A stretch of 64,000 nt of DNA from JAJXXT01 sp963764465 (GTDB lineage Bacteria > Pseudomonadota > Alphaproteobacteria > Acetobacterales > Acetobacteraceae), in NCBI GenBank assembly GCA_963764465.1, contig CAVXSO010000006.1, positions 1,116,001-1,180,000 of the forward strand, read 5' to 3'. Numbering within the stretch: position 1 is the first letter of the stretch; each line of letters starts with the position of its first letter. Made by a program: the position numbers and the translations under genes. Shown one piece after another: positions 42,955 to 50,601 of the stretch. The notes below the pieces were generated by a model. That model was given only the letters and a program-made list of their open reading frames with translations, had not been told where the DNA came from and searched no databases.

Positions 42955-43775
42955 GAGCAGCAGCTTGCGGTCTTCTGGCTGGGGGCGCAGCAGGCGGCTT
43001 GTTCGCCGGCTTCGGGTTTGCGGGCCTCGATGATGGCGGAGGCGACGTAGTCTTCGATGCCGCGGCCGGGGGCCCAGCTTTCGATCATGTCCCGGCTTTC
43101 CTGCCTGATGGTGACGCGGATGCTGGTGAAGCCGGCGGCGGCGAGCCAGGATTCCACGTCCGTCGCGGGGGCGGCGCCGGCGACGCAGCCGCAGACGAGG
43201 GCGCGGTCCGCGGCGAGTGCCGGGGGCAGGGTTTTGACGTTCACGACGTCGGAGATGGCGAGGCGGCCGCCGGGCTTGAGGACGCGGAAGGCCTCGCGGA
43301 AGACCTGTTCCTTGTCCGGAACGAGGTTGACGACGCAGTTGGAGAGGATGACGTCGGCGGTGTTGTCGGCGATGGGGAGGTGCTCGATCTCGCCGAGGCG
43401 GAACTCGACGTTGGCGGCGGCGAGTTTGGTGGCGTTTTCGCGGGCGCGGGCGAGCATTTCGTGGGTCATGTCCACGCCGATGACGTGGCCGGTGGGGCCG
43501 ACCTGGCGGGCGGCGAGGAAGCAGTCGAACCCGGCGCCGCTGCCGAGATCGACGATTGTTTCGCCGGGCTGCATGGCGGCGATGGCCTGGGGGTTGCCGC
43601 AGCCGAGGCCGAGATTCGCACCCTCCGGCACGGCTGCGATGTCTTCGGCGGTGTAGCCGTAGTCCTGGGCCTGCTTGGCGAAGGGCAGTGCCGTGTCGCA
43701 GCAGGAGGAGGCGGTGCCGGCGGCGATTTCGCCGTAACGGGTGCGGACCATATCCTTGATTTCGGTGGTATCCAT
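42951..43775 (-). CDS. arsM: Arsenite S-adenosylmethionine methyltransferase
   Basis: A 274-residue methyltransferase that turns arsenite into methylated, partly volatile arsenicals. Seen: VRTRYGEIA, the Cys pair in TASSCCDTALPF, NLGLGCGNPQAIAAMQPGE, the SAM motif VDLGSGAGFDCFLAARQVG, ILSNCVVNLVPDKEQVFREAFRVLKPGG and LVCGCVAGA with a further arsenic-binding Cys. The C-terminus has extra Cys pairs (AACCAPSQKTASCCS) that may bind metal. Located directly after arsR, 4 bases apart. Confidence 0.93.
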   Translation of the reverse strand: MDTTEIKDMVRTRYGEIAAGTASSCCDTALPFAKQAQDYGYTAEDIAAVPEGANLGLGCGNPQAIAAMQPGETIVDLGSGAGFDCFLAARQVGPTGHVIGVDMTHEMLARARENATKLAAANVEFRLGEIEHLPIADNTADVILSNCVVNLVPDKEQVFREAFRVLKPGGRLAISDVVNVKTLPPALAADRALVCGCVAGAAPATDVESWLAAAGFTSIRVTIRQESRDMIESWAPGRGIEDYVASAIIEARKPEAGEQAACCAPSQKTASCCS

Positions 43776-43779
43776 GGCG

Positions 43780-44133
43780 TCAGGCGCTCCGTTTTGACAG
43801 CGTTATGGGATTGCAGGCCTGCGGCGGGTCGCAGGCGGCCCCTGCCCTGCCCTCGCCGCAGCAATTCTCGGTGAGGTAGGCGAGGAGCGCGTTCATGGTG
43901 GGGTAGGCGGCGGCGTAGATCAGGGAGCGGCCGTTGCGGGTGACGGTCGCGAGGCCGGCGATTTTCAGTTCCTTCAGGTGGAAGGCGAGCGTTGCCGAGG
44001 GCAGGCCGAGGCGTTCACCGATCTGGCCGGCGGGCAGGCCCGCGGGCCCGGTCTCGACGAGGAGGCGGAAGATGTCGAGGCGGGATTCCTGGGCGAGGGC
44101 CGCGAGGGCGGTGATGGCGGCTGGCTTTTCCAT
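43780..44133 (-). CDS. arsR: ArsR/SmtB repressor of the arsenic operon
   Basis: A 117-residue winged-helix repressor that releases DNA on binding arsenite. Seen: ALAQESRLDIFRLLVETGP, GERLGLPSATLAFHLKELKIAGL (recognition helix), TRNGRSLIYAA, then a C-terminal Cys set ENCCGEGRAGAACDPPQAC. The arsenite site is made of these C-terminal cysteines, not the ELCVCDL motif of plasmid R773 ArsR, so this belongs to the type with a C-terminal site. The ATG at 44133 lies only seven bases from a -10 box, so the message is probably leaderless. Confidence 0.92.
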   Translation of the reverse strand: MEKPAAITALAALAQESRLDIFRLLVETGPAGLPAGQIGERLGLPSATLAFHLKELKIAGLATVTRNGRSLIYAAAYPTMNALLAYLTENCCGEGRAGAACDPPQACNPITLSKRSA

Positions 44134-44167
44134 ATTTCTATTATAGTGGAGATATGGAAGGAGTCAA
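44128..44167 (-). promoter_or_regulatory. arsR promoter and ArsR operator
   Basis: On the minus strand TTGACT (44167-44162) and TATAAT (44145-44140) are 16 bases apart, a near-consensus sigma-70 promoter. The ATG of arsR is at 44133-44131, so transcription would begin at or next to the start codon. An inverted repeat spans 44128-44159: perfect 8-base arms TTCCATAT/ATATGGAA, with 13 of 16 positions paired in all, centred on the -10. This is where ArsR dimers usually bind, so repressor and RNA polymerase would exclude each other. Confidence 0.8.
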
Positions 44168-44331
44168 GGGGAGATTGCAGGCGGGAGGTGCGGTTTGGGT
44201 TTCGGGCGACAGCCGACGGTTACCACCGTGGCGATCTAAAGCTCGTCCGTGGTAGTCTGAAATCTAACTTGTTGTCCGGCAGCTACGAAGTCGGCGACAC
44301 CGCAACTTGGTGACGAGGGCTGAGTTAGCCG

Positions 44332-45529
44332 ATGGCATGCATCACGTGCGAAAAGCTTGAGGATATCTCTGACCTTAGTCGCCCCTATGTCATTCGGACG
44401 TGCGAGACCTGCAGCCGGCAAATCCGACTGGTACTCTCCCGGGGCTCATGGGATCGGCATCAAGGTTATTGCGGGCGATCAGTTGATCATCCCAACTGAG
44501 TTCATTCGTATGTCGGCAAATCCACTTAAGGGTGGAGCCTACATCACGCCCGATGGACTTAGTTGGTTCGCAGAAATGGTCTTCGGCACCGATATAGCTA
44601 CGCCAGAGAATTGGCGGATAATTTCCCTGCCGCGCTACGCACGGTCATTGAGAGCAATGATCAATATTTCAAGAATGCGGAGTTCCTCAAGGGGCTTAAT
44701 TTCAATGACCCCGCCGACGCAGATGAGATCTGGAAGCGGATCAAGGAAAAGCCCAAGACAATCGAATATTGGGGTTTCTGGGCCGCTGCGTTCGGATCGA
44801 TCGCGTTGGACGCGATAGAAAAGGGGAACGCATCGCTGGCCGCATGGGCAATGGCAATTGCTGAGAGATTTCGTGCGCTTGCTATCTTCAAGTCGAGCTT
44901 CGAAGAGGCTGTATTAATTGGGAATTCGGCTCGCCGGCTTGTCAATCTCCTGCGCACATGGGATTCAAACAAGGAAAATAGCGACGAGGGCTTTTGGCAG
45001 ATCACCTTGAAGGAGAACGCGTTCGCTATATCGCAGATTTTCTCCGTTCCCGTCATGATAATTCAAGATAAAGCCTATGTCGGCGGCATGACACTCGAGG
45101 GAACGGATGCGCGGTATCTCAGACTTCATATGCTCCGGCGGAAACGCTAACGATGCGATTTTGGTCGAAATCAAGACACCAACGACTAATTTGCTCGGGC
45201 GCAAGTACCGTAAAAATGTTTTTGCTCCAAGTGTCGATCTCACTGGCGCAATAGTTCAGGTGAACGATTATTGTCATACCTTCCGAAAAAATATCGAAAC
45301 CCCGAAACGACCTGGCGCTAATCTGAACGCCTTCAATCCGCGGCGCGTTATTATCATCGGAAACCACCATGCGGAATTGAATGATGAGAAAAAGATAAAA
45401 TCATTTGAACTTTTTCGTACGACGATTTCGGGGATAGATGTCATAACCTTTGATGAGCTGTTCGCTAAGGTCGAACAGCTCGCCAAGATGTTTAGTCTCG
45501 TCCGAGCCGCAACTGCGCCCTCCGGGTAA
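44332..45529 (+). pseudogene. Shedu anti-phage nuclease (SduA, DUF4263), frameshifted
   Basis: A ~400-residue Shedu protein read across three frameshifts. N-terminus: MACITCEKLEDIS and VIRTCETCSRQIRL (two CxxC pairs). After a shift near 44435: SPGAHGIGIKVIAGDQLIIP and NPLKGGAYITPDGLSWFAEM. After one near 44605: ADNFPAALRTVIE to SQIFSVPVMIIQDKAYVGGM. After one near 45100: ISDFICSGGNANDAILVEIK, SVDLTGAIVQVNDYCHTFRK, FNPRRVIIIGNHHAELNDEK and SGIDVITFDELFAKVEQL. Asp at 45122, Glu at 45167 and Lys at 45173 give the PD-(D/E)xK nuclease site. Each shift is fixed by one G. GC content is clearly lower than around, suggesting transfer. Adjacent to, and divergent from, the ars operon. Confidence 0.8.
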
Positions 45530-45672
45530 CCACAGCGGAGGACCGGATCGAGCGGTTGGCACAGCGACATGAATGCCGTTTGTTGGAGTAGTTTTAAGTG
45601 GCAGCTAGTCACGCAAATTCGTGACGCCCCAACGACCCCTGTAGCCGCCAGCCGCCGCGCGGGGTGGAGTGG

Positions 45673-46440
45673 CTACCGCGTCGCGATGAGGAAGAGGCGG
45701 CGGAAAGGCAAAAGGGTCGCCCCGTCGGGGCGGGTTGGGTAGTGGGGGCGGACGGCGTTGGTGTAGGCGGTGAGGAACTGGGTGCGCAGCGGTTCCTCGA
45801 GGGGGTCGAGGAAGGGGCGCAGGCTGGTGCCCAGGGCCCATTGCACCGCGGCGTCCTCGCCCTGGAGCTGGTGCAGGTAGGTGGTTTCCCAGAGATCGAC
45901 CGAGGCGGCGAGCGGGCGCAGCAGGTCGTAGTAGGCGGGGAGATCGAGAACGGGCGGGGCGGCGCCGACGCCCTTGAGTTTTTCGGCCCAGGGGCCGTGG
46001 GCGGCGACCTGGTGCTGCAGCGCGCGGATGGGGGCGGCGTGCATGCCGGGCATCTGCACGGCCATGACGCCGCCCCTGGCGAGCGTGCCGAAGAGGCGGG
46101 GGAACAGCGCCGCGTGGTCGCCGAGCCAGTGCAGGGCGGCGTTGGAGTAGATGACGTCCACCGGCCGCGCGGGGGACCAGGTGCCGAAATCGCCAAGCTC
46201 GAAGCGGCAATCGGGGACGTCCCCGCGGGCGCGGTCCAGCATGGCTGATGAGCCGTCGATGCCGGTGATGTCGGCCGCAGGCCAGCGGCGCCGGAGGAGC
46301 GTGGTGACGTTGCCGGGGCCGCAGCCGAGATCGACGACGCGGGCCGGTTCGTCGCGGTCGATGCGGGCGAGGAGGTCGAGTGCGGGGCGCAGGCGCTCGC
46401 CGCCGTAGCGCAGGTATTGCGTGGGGTCCCAGGTGGCCAT
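45673..46440 (-). CDS. tam: Trans-aconitate 2-methyltransferase
   Basis: A 255-residue SAM methyltransferase. Seen: MATWDPTQYLRYGGERLRPALDLLARI, the typical Tam start, VVDLGCGPGNVTTLLRRRWP for SAM, GIDGSSAMLDRAR, VIYSNAALHWLGDH, and the C-terminal YPTRPDGATLLPFRRLFLIATR. The enzyme methylates trans-aconitate, a by-product that blocks aconitase. The length is that of E. coli Tam. Start is clear. Confidence 0.9.
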   Translation of the reverse strand: MATWDPTQYLRYGGERLRPALDLLARIDRDEPARVVDLGCGPGNVTTLLRRRWPAADITGIDGSSAMLDRARGDVPDCRFELGDFGTWSPARPVDVIYSNAALHWLGDHAALFPRLFGTLARGGVMAVQMPGMHAAPIRALQHQVAAHGPWAEKLKGVGAAPPVLDLPAYYDLLRPLAASVDLWETTYLHQLQGEDAAVQWALGTSLRPFLDPLEEPLRTQFLTAYTNAVRPHYPTRPDGATLLPFRRLFLIATR

Positions 46441-46467
46441 GCGAAACCTATGGGGTTGCGGCGATGC

Positions 46468-47364
46468 CTATAGAGTTTCGGCGATGCCGGTGGCAATCGC
46501 GCGGCCGCGGGCGAAGAGGCGGGCGATGAGGCCCTCGTCGGGGGCGAATTTGCTGGCGACGTGCAGGCCGGAGAGGGCTGCGTCCGCGCCAAGCTCGACG
46601 ACGTGGACGGAGGATGGGAGCGCGGCGAGTTCCGTCGCCAGAATGCGGTCGCCGGCGATCTCGGAGATGCGGACGAGGGTCTCGATCTGGTTCGTTCCGA
46701 TATCGCGGCGGATGCGCGGCTGGGCGCGGATGACGATGAGGATGGAGGGTGGCGATGGGTGCAGCAGAGGGGTGAGCGGCGGGTTGCCGGAGAAGCCGCC
46801 GTCCCAGTAGGTGCTGCCGTCGATTTCCGCGGGCGGCATCAGCATCGGCAGGCAGCAGGAGGCGAGCAGCGTTTCCACGGTGATGTCGCCGTCGCGCCAG
46901 ATGCGGGCCTCGCCGGTCTCGGCGTCGGTCGCGGCGATGGCGAGGGTGGGCGTGCCGGTGAGGGCGCGGACGTCGAGCAGGTCTGCGACGAGGGGGCGGA
47001 GCGGGTTGGCGCCGAGCGGGTTGAGGGGGGCGGCGCCGAAGAGGCCGAGCGCGGTCTGGGAAACCTGCCAGGCGAGGGATGCGCCGATGTCGGTGCCGAA
47101 GAGCCAGCGCTCCAGCAGCGGGCCGCGCAGGGGGGAGAAGGTGTGGATGGCGTCGATGCGCTCCCACAGCATGCGCATGAGGTGGCGGGCCTCGTCGGGG
47201 CCGCCGCTCGCCATGCCCTGCGCGAGCATCGCCGCCGTGAGGGCGCCGGAGGAGACGCCGCAGAGGCGCGCGATGGGCACGCCGTCCTCCAGCAGGCGGT
47301 CGAGCGCGCCCCAGGCGAGGGCGCCGTGGGCGCCGCCGCCCTGTACCGCGACGGCGATTGTCAT
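46468..47364 (-). CDS. Patatin-like phospholipase
   Basis: A 298-residue patatin-family lipid acyl hydrolase. Seen: the oxyanion motif AVQGGGAHGALAWG, the nucleophile GVSSGALTA (GxSxG) and the Asp of the dyad in STYWDGGFSGNPPL. I started it at ATG 47364 (MTIAVAVQGGGAHG). No signal peptide; a cytoplasmic or membrane-associated hydrolase. Some patatins protect or damage membranes in toxin and defence systems; nothing here points to that, although it lies 1 kb from the Shedu gene. Confidence 0.87.
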   Translation of the reverse strand: MTIAVAVQGGGAHGALAWGALDRLLEDGVPIARLCGVSSGALTAAMLAQGMASGGPDEARHLMRMLWERIDAIHTFSPLRGPLLERWLFGTDIGASLAWQVSQTALGLFGAAPLNPLGANPLRPLVADLLDVRALTGTPTLAIAATDAETGEARIWRDGDITVETLLASCCLPMLMPPAEIDGSTYWDGGFSGNPPLTPLLHPSPPSILIVIRAQPRIRRDIGTNQIETLVRISEIAGDRILATELAALPSSVHVVELGADAALSGLHVASKFAPDEGLIARLFARGRAIATGIAETL

Positions 47365-47437
47365 TGAGGCATGGTCATGTGGGGGGCGCTGGTCATGGGG
47401 ACGGGGGTCATTGAGGTGAGGGCCATGGGGTTGATGG

Positions 47438-48883
47438 TCATGGGAGGCGGGCCAAGAGCTTGATGGTGCGGCGGAGCCAGGGTTTCGTTGCGAGCGCGGC
47501 ATAGAACGTGGCGGCGGCGCGCTTGATGGCCTCGGCGTGGGTTGGGTAGGGCAGGACGAGGCCGGCGAGAGCGCCGGCGCCCAGGCGCTGGCCGAGGGCG
47601 AGGGCGAGCAGGCCGATCGTCTCGCCGGCGTGGGGGCCGAGCATGCCGGCGCCGAGCAGGCGGCCGCGCGGCGAGAGGACGAGCTTGACCAGGCCCTCCG
47701 GCCGGCGCTCGGCGGTGGCGCGGTCGTTGTCCGCGAGCGGCCAGCGGAGGATGCGTACCGCCTGCCCTGCCCGCCTCGCCTGATCCTCCGTCATGCCCAC
47801 CTGCGCCAGTTCCGGCGCGGTGTAGAGCACGTGGGGGATGGGTGAGGTAAGCCGGGCCGGCAGGCGGAGGATGGCGCGGCGGACGATGACGCTGGCGTGC
47901 TCCGCGGCCATGTGGGTGAGGGCGACGGGGCCGATGCCCGCGGGGTCCGCGACGTCGCCGGCGGCGTAGACGCGGCGGTTGGTGAGGCTGCGCAGCGAGC
48001 GGTCTGTCGCGATGCCGCGCGGGCCGTGGCGGATGTTGCCGGCGGCGAGGTCGAGCGCCGCGAGATCCGGGGTCTTGCCGGCGGCGACGAGGAGGTGGGT
48101 GCCGGTGAGGCGGCGCCCGTCGGCGAGGATGAGGGTGGGGCCGGTGCCGGCGGTGGGGGGTTCGGCGCGGACCACCTCGGCGTGCTCGATGATCTCGACG
48201 CCGTTGCGGCGGAGCGCGAGGGCGAGGCCCATCGCGAGCTCCGGGTCGTCGCGGGAGGCGAGGCGGCCGTGGGTGACGAGGGTGACGCGGGCGCCGAGGC
48301 CGGCGTGCGCGTCCGCCATTTCGAGCCCGATGGCGCCGCCGCCGAGGATGAGGAGATGGGCGGGCGCGGGGCGGGCGTCGAAATAATCCTCGTGCGTGAG
48401 GGCGCCGGCTTCGGCGAGGCCGGGGATGGGCGGGAGGACGGCGCGGCTGCCGGTGGCGATGACGATGCGGCGGGGGCGGAGGATGCGTTCGCCCGAGGCG
48501 GTGCGGACGGCGAGGCGGGCGGGGTCCAGGAACCTTGCCTCGCCGGCGATGACCTCGGCGCCGAGGGCGGTGAAGCGGGCGGCGCCGTCCATGGGGGCGA
48601 TGTGCGCGATGACGCCATGGACGTGGTTCCAGACGGCGCGCCAGTCCGTGGGGGCGACGGTGGTGGCGAGGCCGAAGCGGGCGGCCTCCCGCGCGTCGCG
48701 GGCGGCGTGGGCGGCGGCGAGGAGGGCCTTGCTGGGGACGCAGCCGGCGTTGAGGCATTCGCCGCCCATGCGGCCGCGCTCGACGAGGGCGACGGCGAGG
48801 CCGAGCTGGGCGGCGGCGGCGGCGACCGAGAGGCCGGCGGCACCGGCGCCGACGATTGCGATGTCGGGGGACGATTCAGGCAC
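47438..48883 (-). CDS. Flavin disulfide reductase (MerA/dihydrolipoamide dehydrogenase-like)
   Basis: A 481-residue FAD/NAD(P) pyridine-nucleotide disulfide oxidoreductase. Seen: DIAIVGAGAAGLSVAAAAAQLG, the redox-active GGECLNAGCVPSKALL, the NAD(P) site HLLILGGGAIGLEMADAHA, RVYAAGDVADPAGIGPVA, and the dimerisation domain with LPYPTHAEAIKRAA, where the usual HPT...E motif is YPTHAE. It is therefore not a classical LpdA. No N-terminal mercury-binding domain. The GTG start overlaps the TVP38 gene by 8 bases; this pair recurs in many bacteria, with an unproven link to redox or metal stress. Confidence 0.87.
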   Translation of the reverse strand: MPESSPDIAIVGAGAAGLSVAAAAAQLGLAVALVERGRMGGECLNAGCVPSKALLAAAHAARDAREAARFGLATTVAPTDWRAVWNHVHGVIAHIAPMDGAARFTALGAEVIAGEARFLDPARLAVRTASGERILRPRRIVIATGSRAVLPPIPGLAEAGALTHEDYFDARPAPAHLLILGGGAIGLEMADAHAGLGARVTLVTHGRLASRDDPELAMGLALALRRNGVEIIEHAEVVRAEPPTAGTGPTLILADGRRLTGTHLLVAAGKTPDLAALDLAAGNIRHGPRGIATDRSLRSLTNRRVYAAGDVADPAGIGPVALTHMAAEHASVIVRRAILRLPARLTSPIPHVLYTAPELAQVGMTEDQARRAGQAVRILRWPLADNDRATAERRPEGLVKLVLSPRGRLLGAGMLGPHAGETIGLLALALGQRLGAGALAGLVLPYPTHAEAIKRAAATFYAALATKPWLRRTIKLLARLP

Positions 48884-49574
48884 GGCGGGCGAAGAGGGCG
48901 GAGGCCGATGCGAGGGCGGCAAGGCCGAGGAGGGGCAGCAGGATGTGGGGGGCGAAGATGATGGTGAGGTCGGGCGCCCTGCCCTGGGCCAGCACCTGGC
49001 CGGCGCCGGCGCCGAGGCCGGCATAGATGAAGGTGGCGGGCAGGATGCCCAGTGCGGTCGCGGCGACGAAGGGCAGGTAGTTTATGCCGAGCAGCGCGGG
49101 GATGAGGTCCACCAGCCAGAAGGGCAGCAGCGGGATCAGGCGCAGCGTGAGGACGCCGCGGAAGGCGTGACGCTCCAGCAGCGGGCGGAAGCGTTCCAGG
49201 CGGGCACCGGCCCCGGTGGAGGCGAGGGCGCGGGCGACGGCGGGGGCGAGGGCGAAGCGGACAGCGAGGAAGAGCAGGCTGGAGCCGCAGGTGGCGGAGA
49301 GCGCGGCCAGCGCGCCGCCGAGCCAGGTGCCGAAAAGGAGGCCGCCGGAGATGGTGAGCACCTCGGCGCCGGGGATGGAGACGGCGATCACCGCGACATA
49401 AAGCCCGACATAGGCGGCCGAGGCCAGCAGGAGGTGGGAGGCCACGAAGCCCGCGAGCGCCGCGCGGTGGGCGGCGAGCGAGGCCCAGGACAGTTCCGAC
49501 CGGATGCCCGAGGCGATGGCCAGAGCCAGCAGCGCCGCCAGGACCAGGAGCGGCACGAATCGGAGCGCGGGCAT
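48876..49574 (-). CDS. TVP38/TMEM64 (DedA-like) family membrane protein
   Basis: A 232-residue membrane protein with ~6 hydrophobic segments. Seen: VSIPGAEVLTISGGLLFGTWLGG and RFRPLLERHAFRGVLTLRLIPLLPFWLVDLIPALLGINYLPF, the family core with conserved Gly, Arg and Pro in re-entrant loops. DedA-superfamily members act as lipid scramblases or carriers in studied cases. Translationally coupled to the disulfide reductase gene. Confidence 0.88.
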   Translation of the reverse strand: MPALRFVPLLVLAALLALAIASGIRSELSWASLAAHRAALAGFVASHLLLASAAYVGLYVAVIAVSIPGAEVLTISGGLLFGTWLGGALAALSATCGSSLLFLAVRFALAPAVARALASTGAGARLERFRPLLERHAFRGVLTLRLIPLLPFWLVDLIPALLGINYLPFVAATALGILPATFIYAGLGAGAGQVLAQGRAPDLTIIFAPHILLPLLGLAALASASALFARRA

Positions 49575-49773
49575 GGCCCTGTCTAGCGCGGGCGCGGGCG
49601 GACGGGAATCGGGGTGGCCGCGAGGGCCGGGGCCGGGCCGCCGCGTTGTCTTTCCGGTGGCGGAGCGTCGGTTGACGCGGGCGGGCGGGCGCTCCTATAC
49701 AGCCGCCGCCGCGCTGCCGCCCGGGGATGCCGGGGCGGTGGCGCGCACCCATTTTGTCCCCCGGAGACAGGTC

Positions 49774-49908
49774 GTGAAGCGCACCTTTCAACCCTCGAAG
49801 CTCGTCCGCAAGCGCCGGCATGGTTTCCGCTCGCGCATGGCGACGGTCGGCGGCCGCAAGGTGCTGGCCAACCGCCGCGCGAAGGGCCGCAAGCGGCTCA
49901 GCGCCTGA
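49774..49908 (+). CDS. rpmH: Ribosomal protein bL34
   Basis: A 44-residue basic ribosomal protein: KRTFQPSKLVRKRRHGFRSR followed by MATVGGRKVLANRRAKGRKRL, a textbook bL34. The start is GTG at 49774 with GGAG eight bases upstream. First gene of the conserved rpmH-rnpA-yidD-yidC block, which in many bacteria lies near the replication origin. Confidence 0.98.
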   Translation: MKRTFQPSKLVRKRRHGFRSRMATVGGRKVLANRRAKGRKRLSA

Positions 49909-49930
49909 GCGCCCCGTAAAGGCCCCGCCC

Positions 49931-50302
49931 ATGCCGCGGCTCTCGCGGCCCGTCTCGCTTCCGCGGCGCGCCGATTTCCTGCGCGCGGCGCGCGAGGGGG
50001 TGCGCGTGGCATCGCACGGCATGGTGGTGCAGCTGGCGGAGCGCGGGGACGCGGCGCCGGCGCGGGTAGGGATCACGGCGACGAAGAAGCTGGGCAATGC
50101 CGTGGCGCGCAACCGCATCCGCCGCCGGCTGCGCGAGGCAGCGCGGCTGGTGTTGGGGGCGGTGCCGCAGGCGGGGCTGGATATCGTGCTGATCGGGCGC
50201 GATGGAACGCGGGGGCGGGATTTTTCCGAACTCTGCGTCGATCTCTCGCGCGCGCTGGAGCGGCGGCGGGCGGGGAATCGCGCGGGAAGCGGGACGGCAT
50301 GA
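49931..50302 (+). CDS. rnpA: Ribonuclease P protein component
   Basis: A 123-residue basic protein that pairs with the RNase P RNA to cut tRNA 5' leaders. Seen: SLPRRADFLRAAREGVRV, VGITATKKLGNAVARNRIRR and RRLREAARL, the RNR motif of the family, and GLDIVLIGRDGT. ATG 49931 is 22 bases after rpmH. Overlaps yidD by four bases. Confidence 0.96.
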   Translation: MPRLSRPVSLPRRADFLRAAREGVRVASHGMVVQLAERGDAAPARVGITATKKLGNAVARNRIRRRLREAARLVLGAVPQAGLDIVLIGRDGTRGRDFSELCVDLSRALERRRAGNRAGSGTA

Positions 50303-50601
50303 GCACGGCCCCCATCAGCTCGGCGGCGATCGGCCCCGTCGCGAAAATCCTGCGCGGGGCGGTGCGGACCTACCAGCTGACGCTGCGGCCGATGATCGGG
50401 GCCAATTGCCGCTACGAGCCTTCCTGCTCGCACTACGCGATGGCGGTGCTGGCGAGCCATGGCGCGGCCCGCGGCTCGCTGCTCGCGGCGAAGCGGATCC
50501 TGCGCTGCCACCCGCTGGCGGCCGGGGGATACGACCCGCCGCCCACCCCTTCCCGCCCCGCCGCCGGGGTGCCCTCCACATCTGCGAAGACGACAGGCTG
50601 A
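50299..50601 (+). CDS. yidD: Membrane protein insertion efficiency factor YidD
   Basis: A 100-residue membrane-associated protein that helps YidC. Seen: GAVRTYQLTLRPMIGANCRY, EPSCSHYAMAVLASHG and RILRCHPLAAGGYDPPP, the three conserved Cys segments of the family. Overlaps rnpA by ATGA and shares the A of TGATG with the yidC start. Confidence 0.96.
   Translation: MSTAPISSAAIGPVAKILRGAVRTYQLTLRPMIGANCRYEPSCSHYAMAVLASHGAARGSLLAAKRILRCHPLAAGGYDPPPTPSRPAAGVPSTSAKTTG

Noticed and set aside
46468..47364. Patatin-like gene as part of a defence island with Shedu
   Set aside because: Patatins occur in some defence systems, but this one has no partner genes of such systems (for example a CD-NTase), lies on the other strand and has normal GC content.
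47365..47437. Repeated GGTCATGG-like words between the patatin and disulfide reductase genes
   Set aside because: Degenerate and irregularly spaced; no clear period, so not reported as a repeat element. Reading them as an extension of the patatin gene gives only a Met/Pro/Thr-rich stretch.
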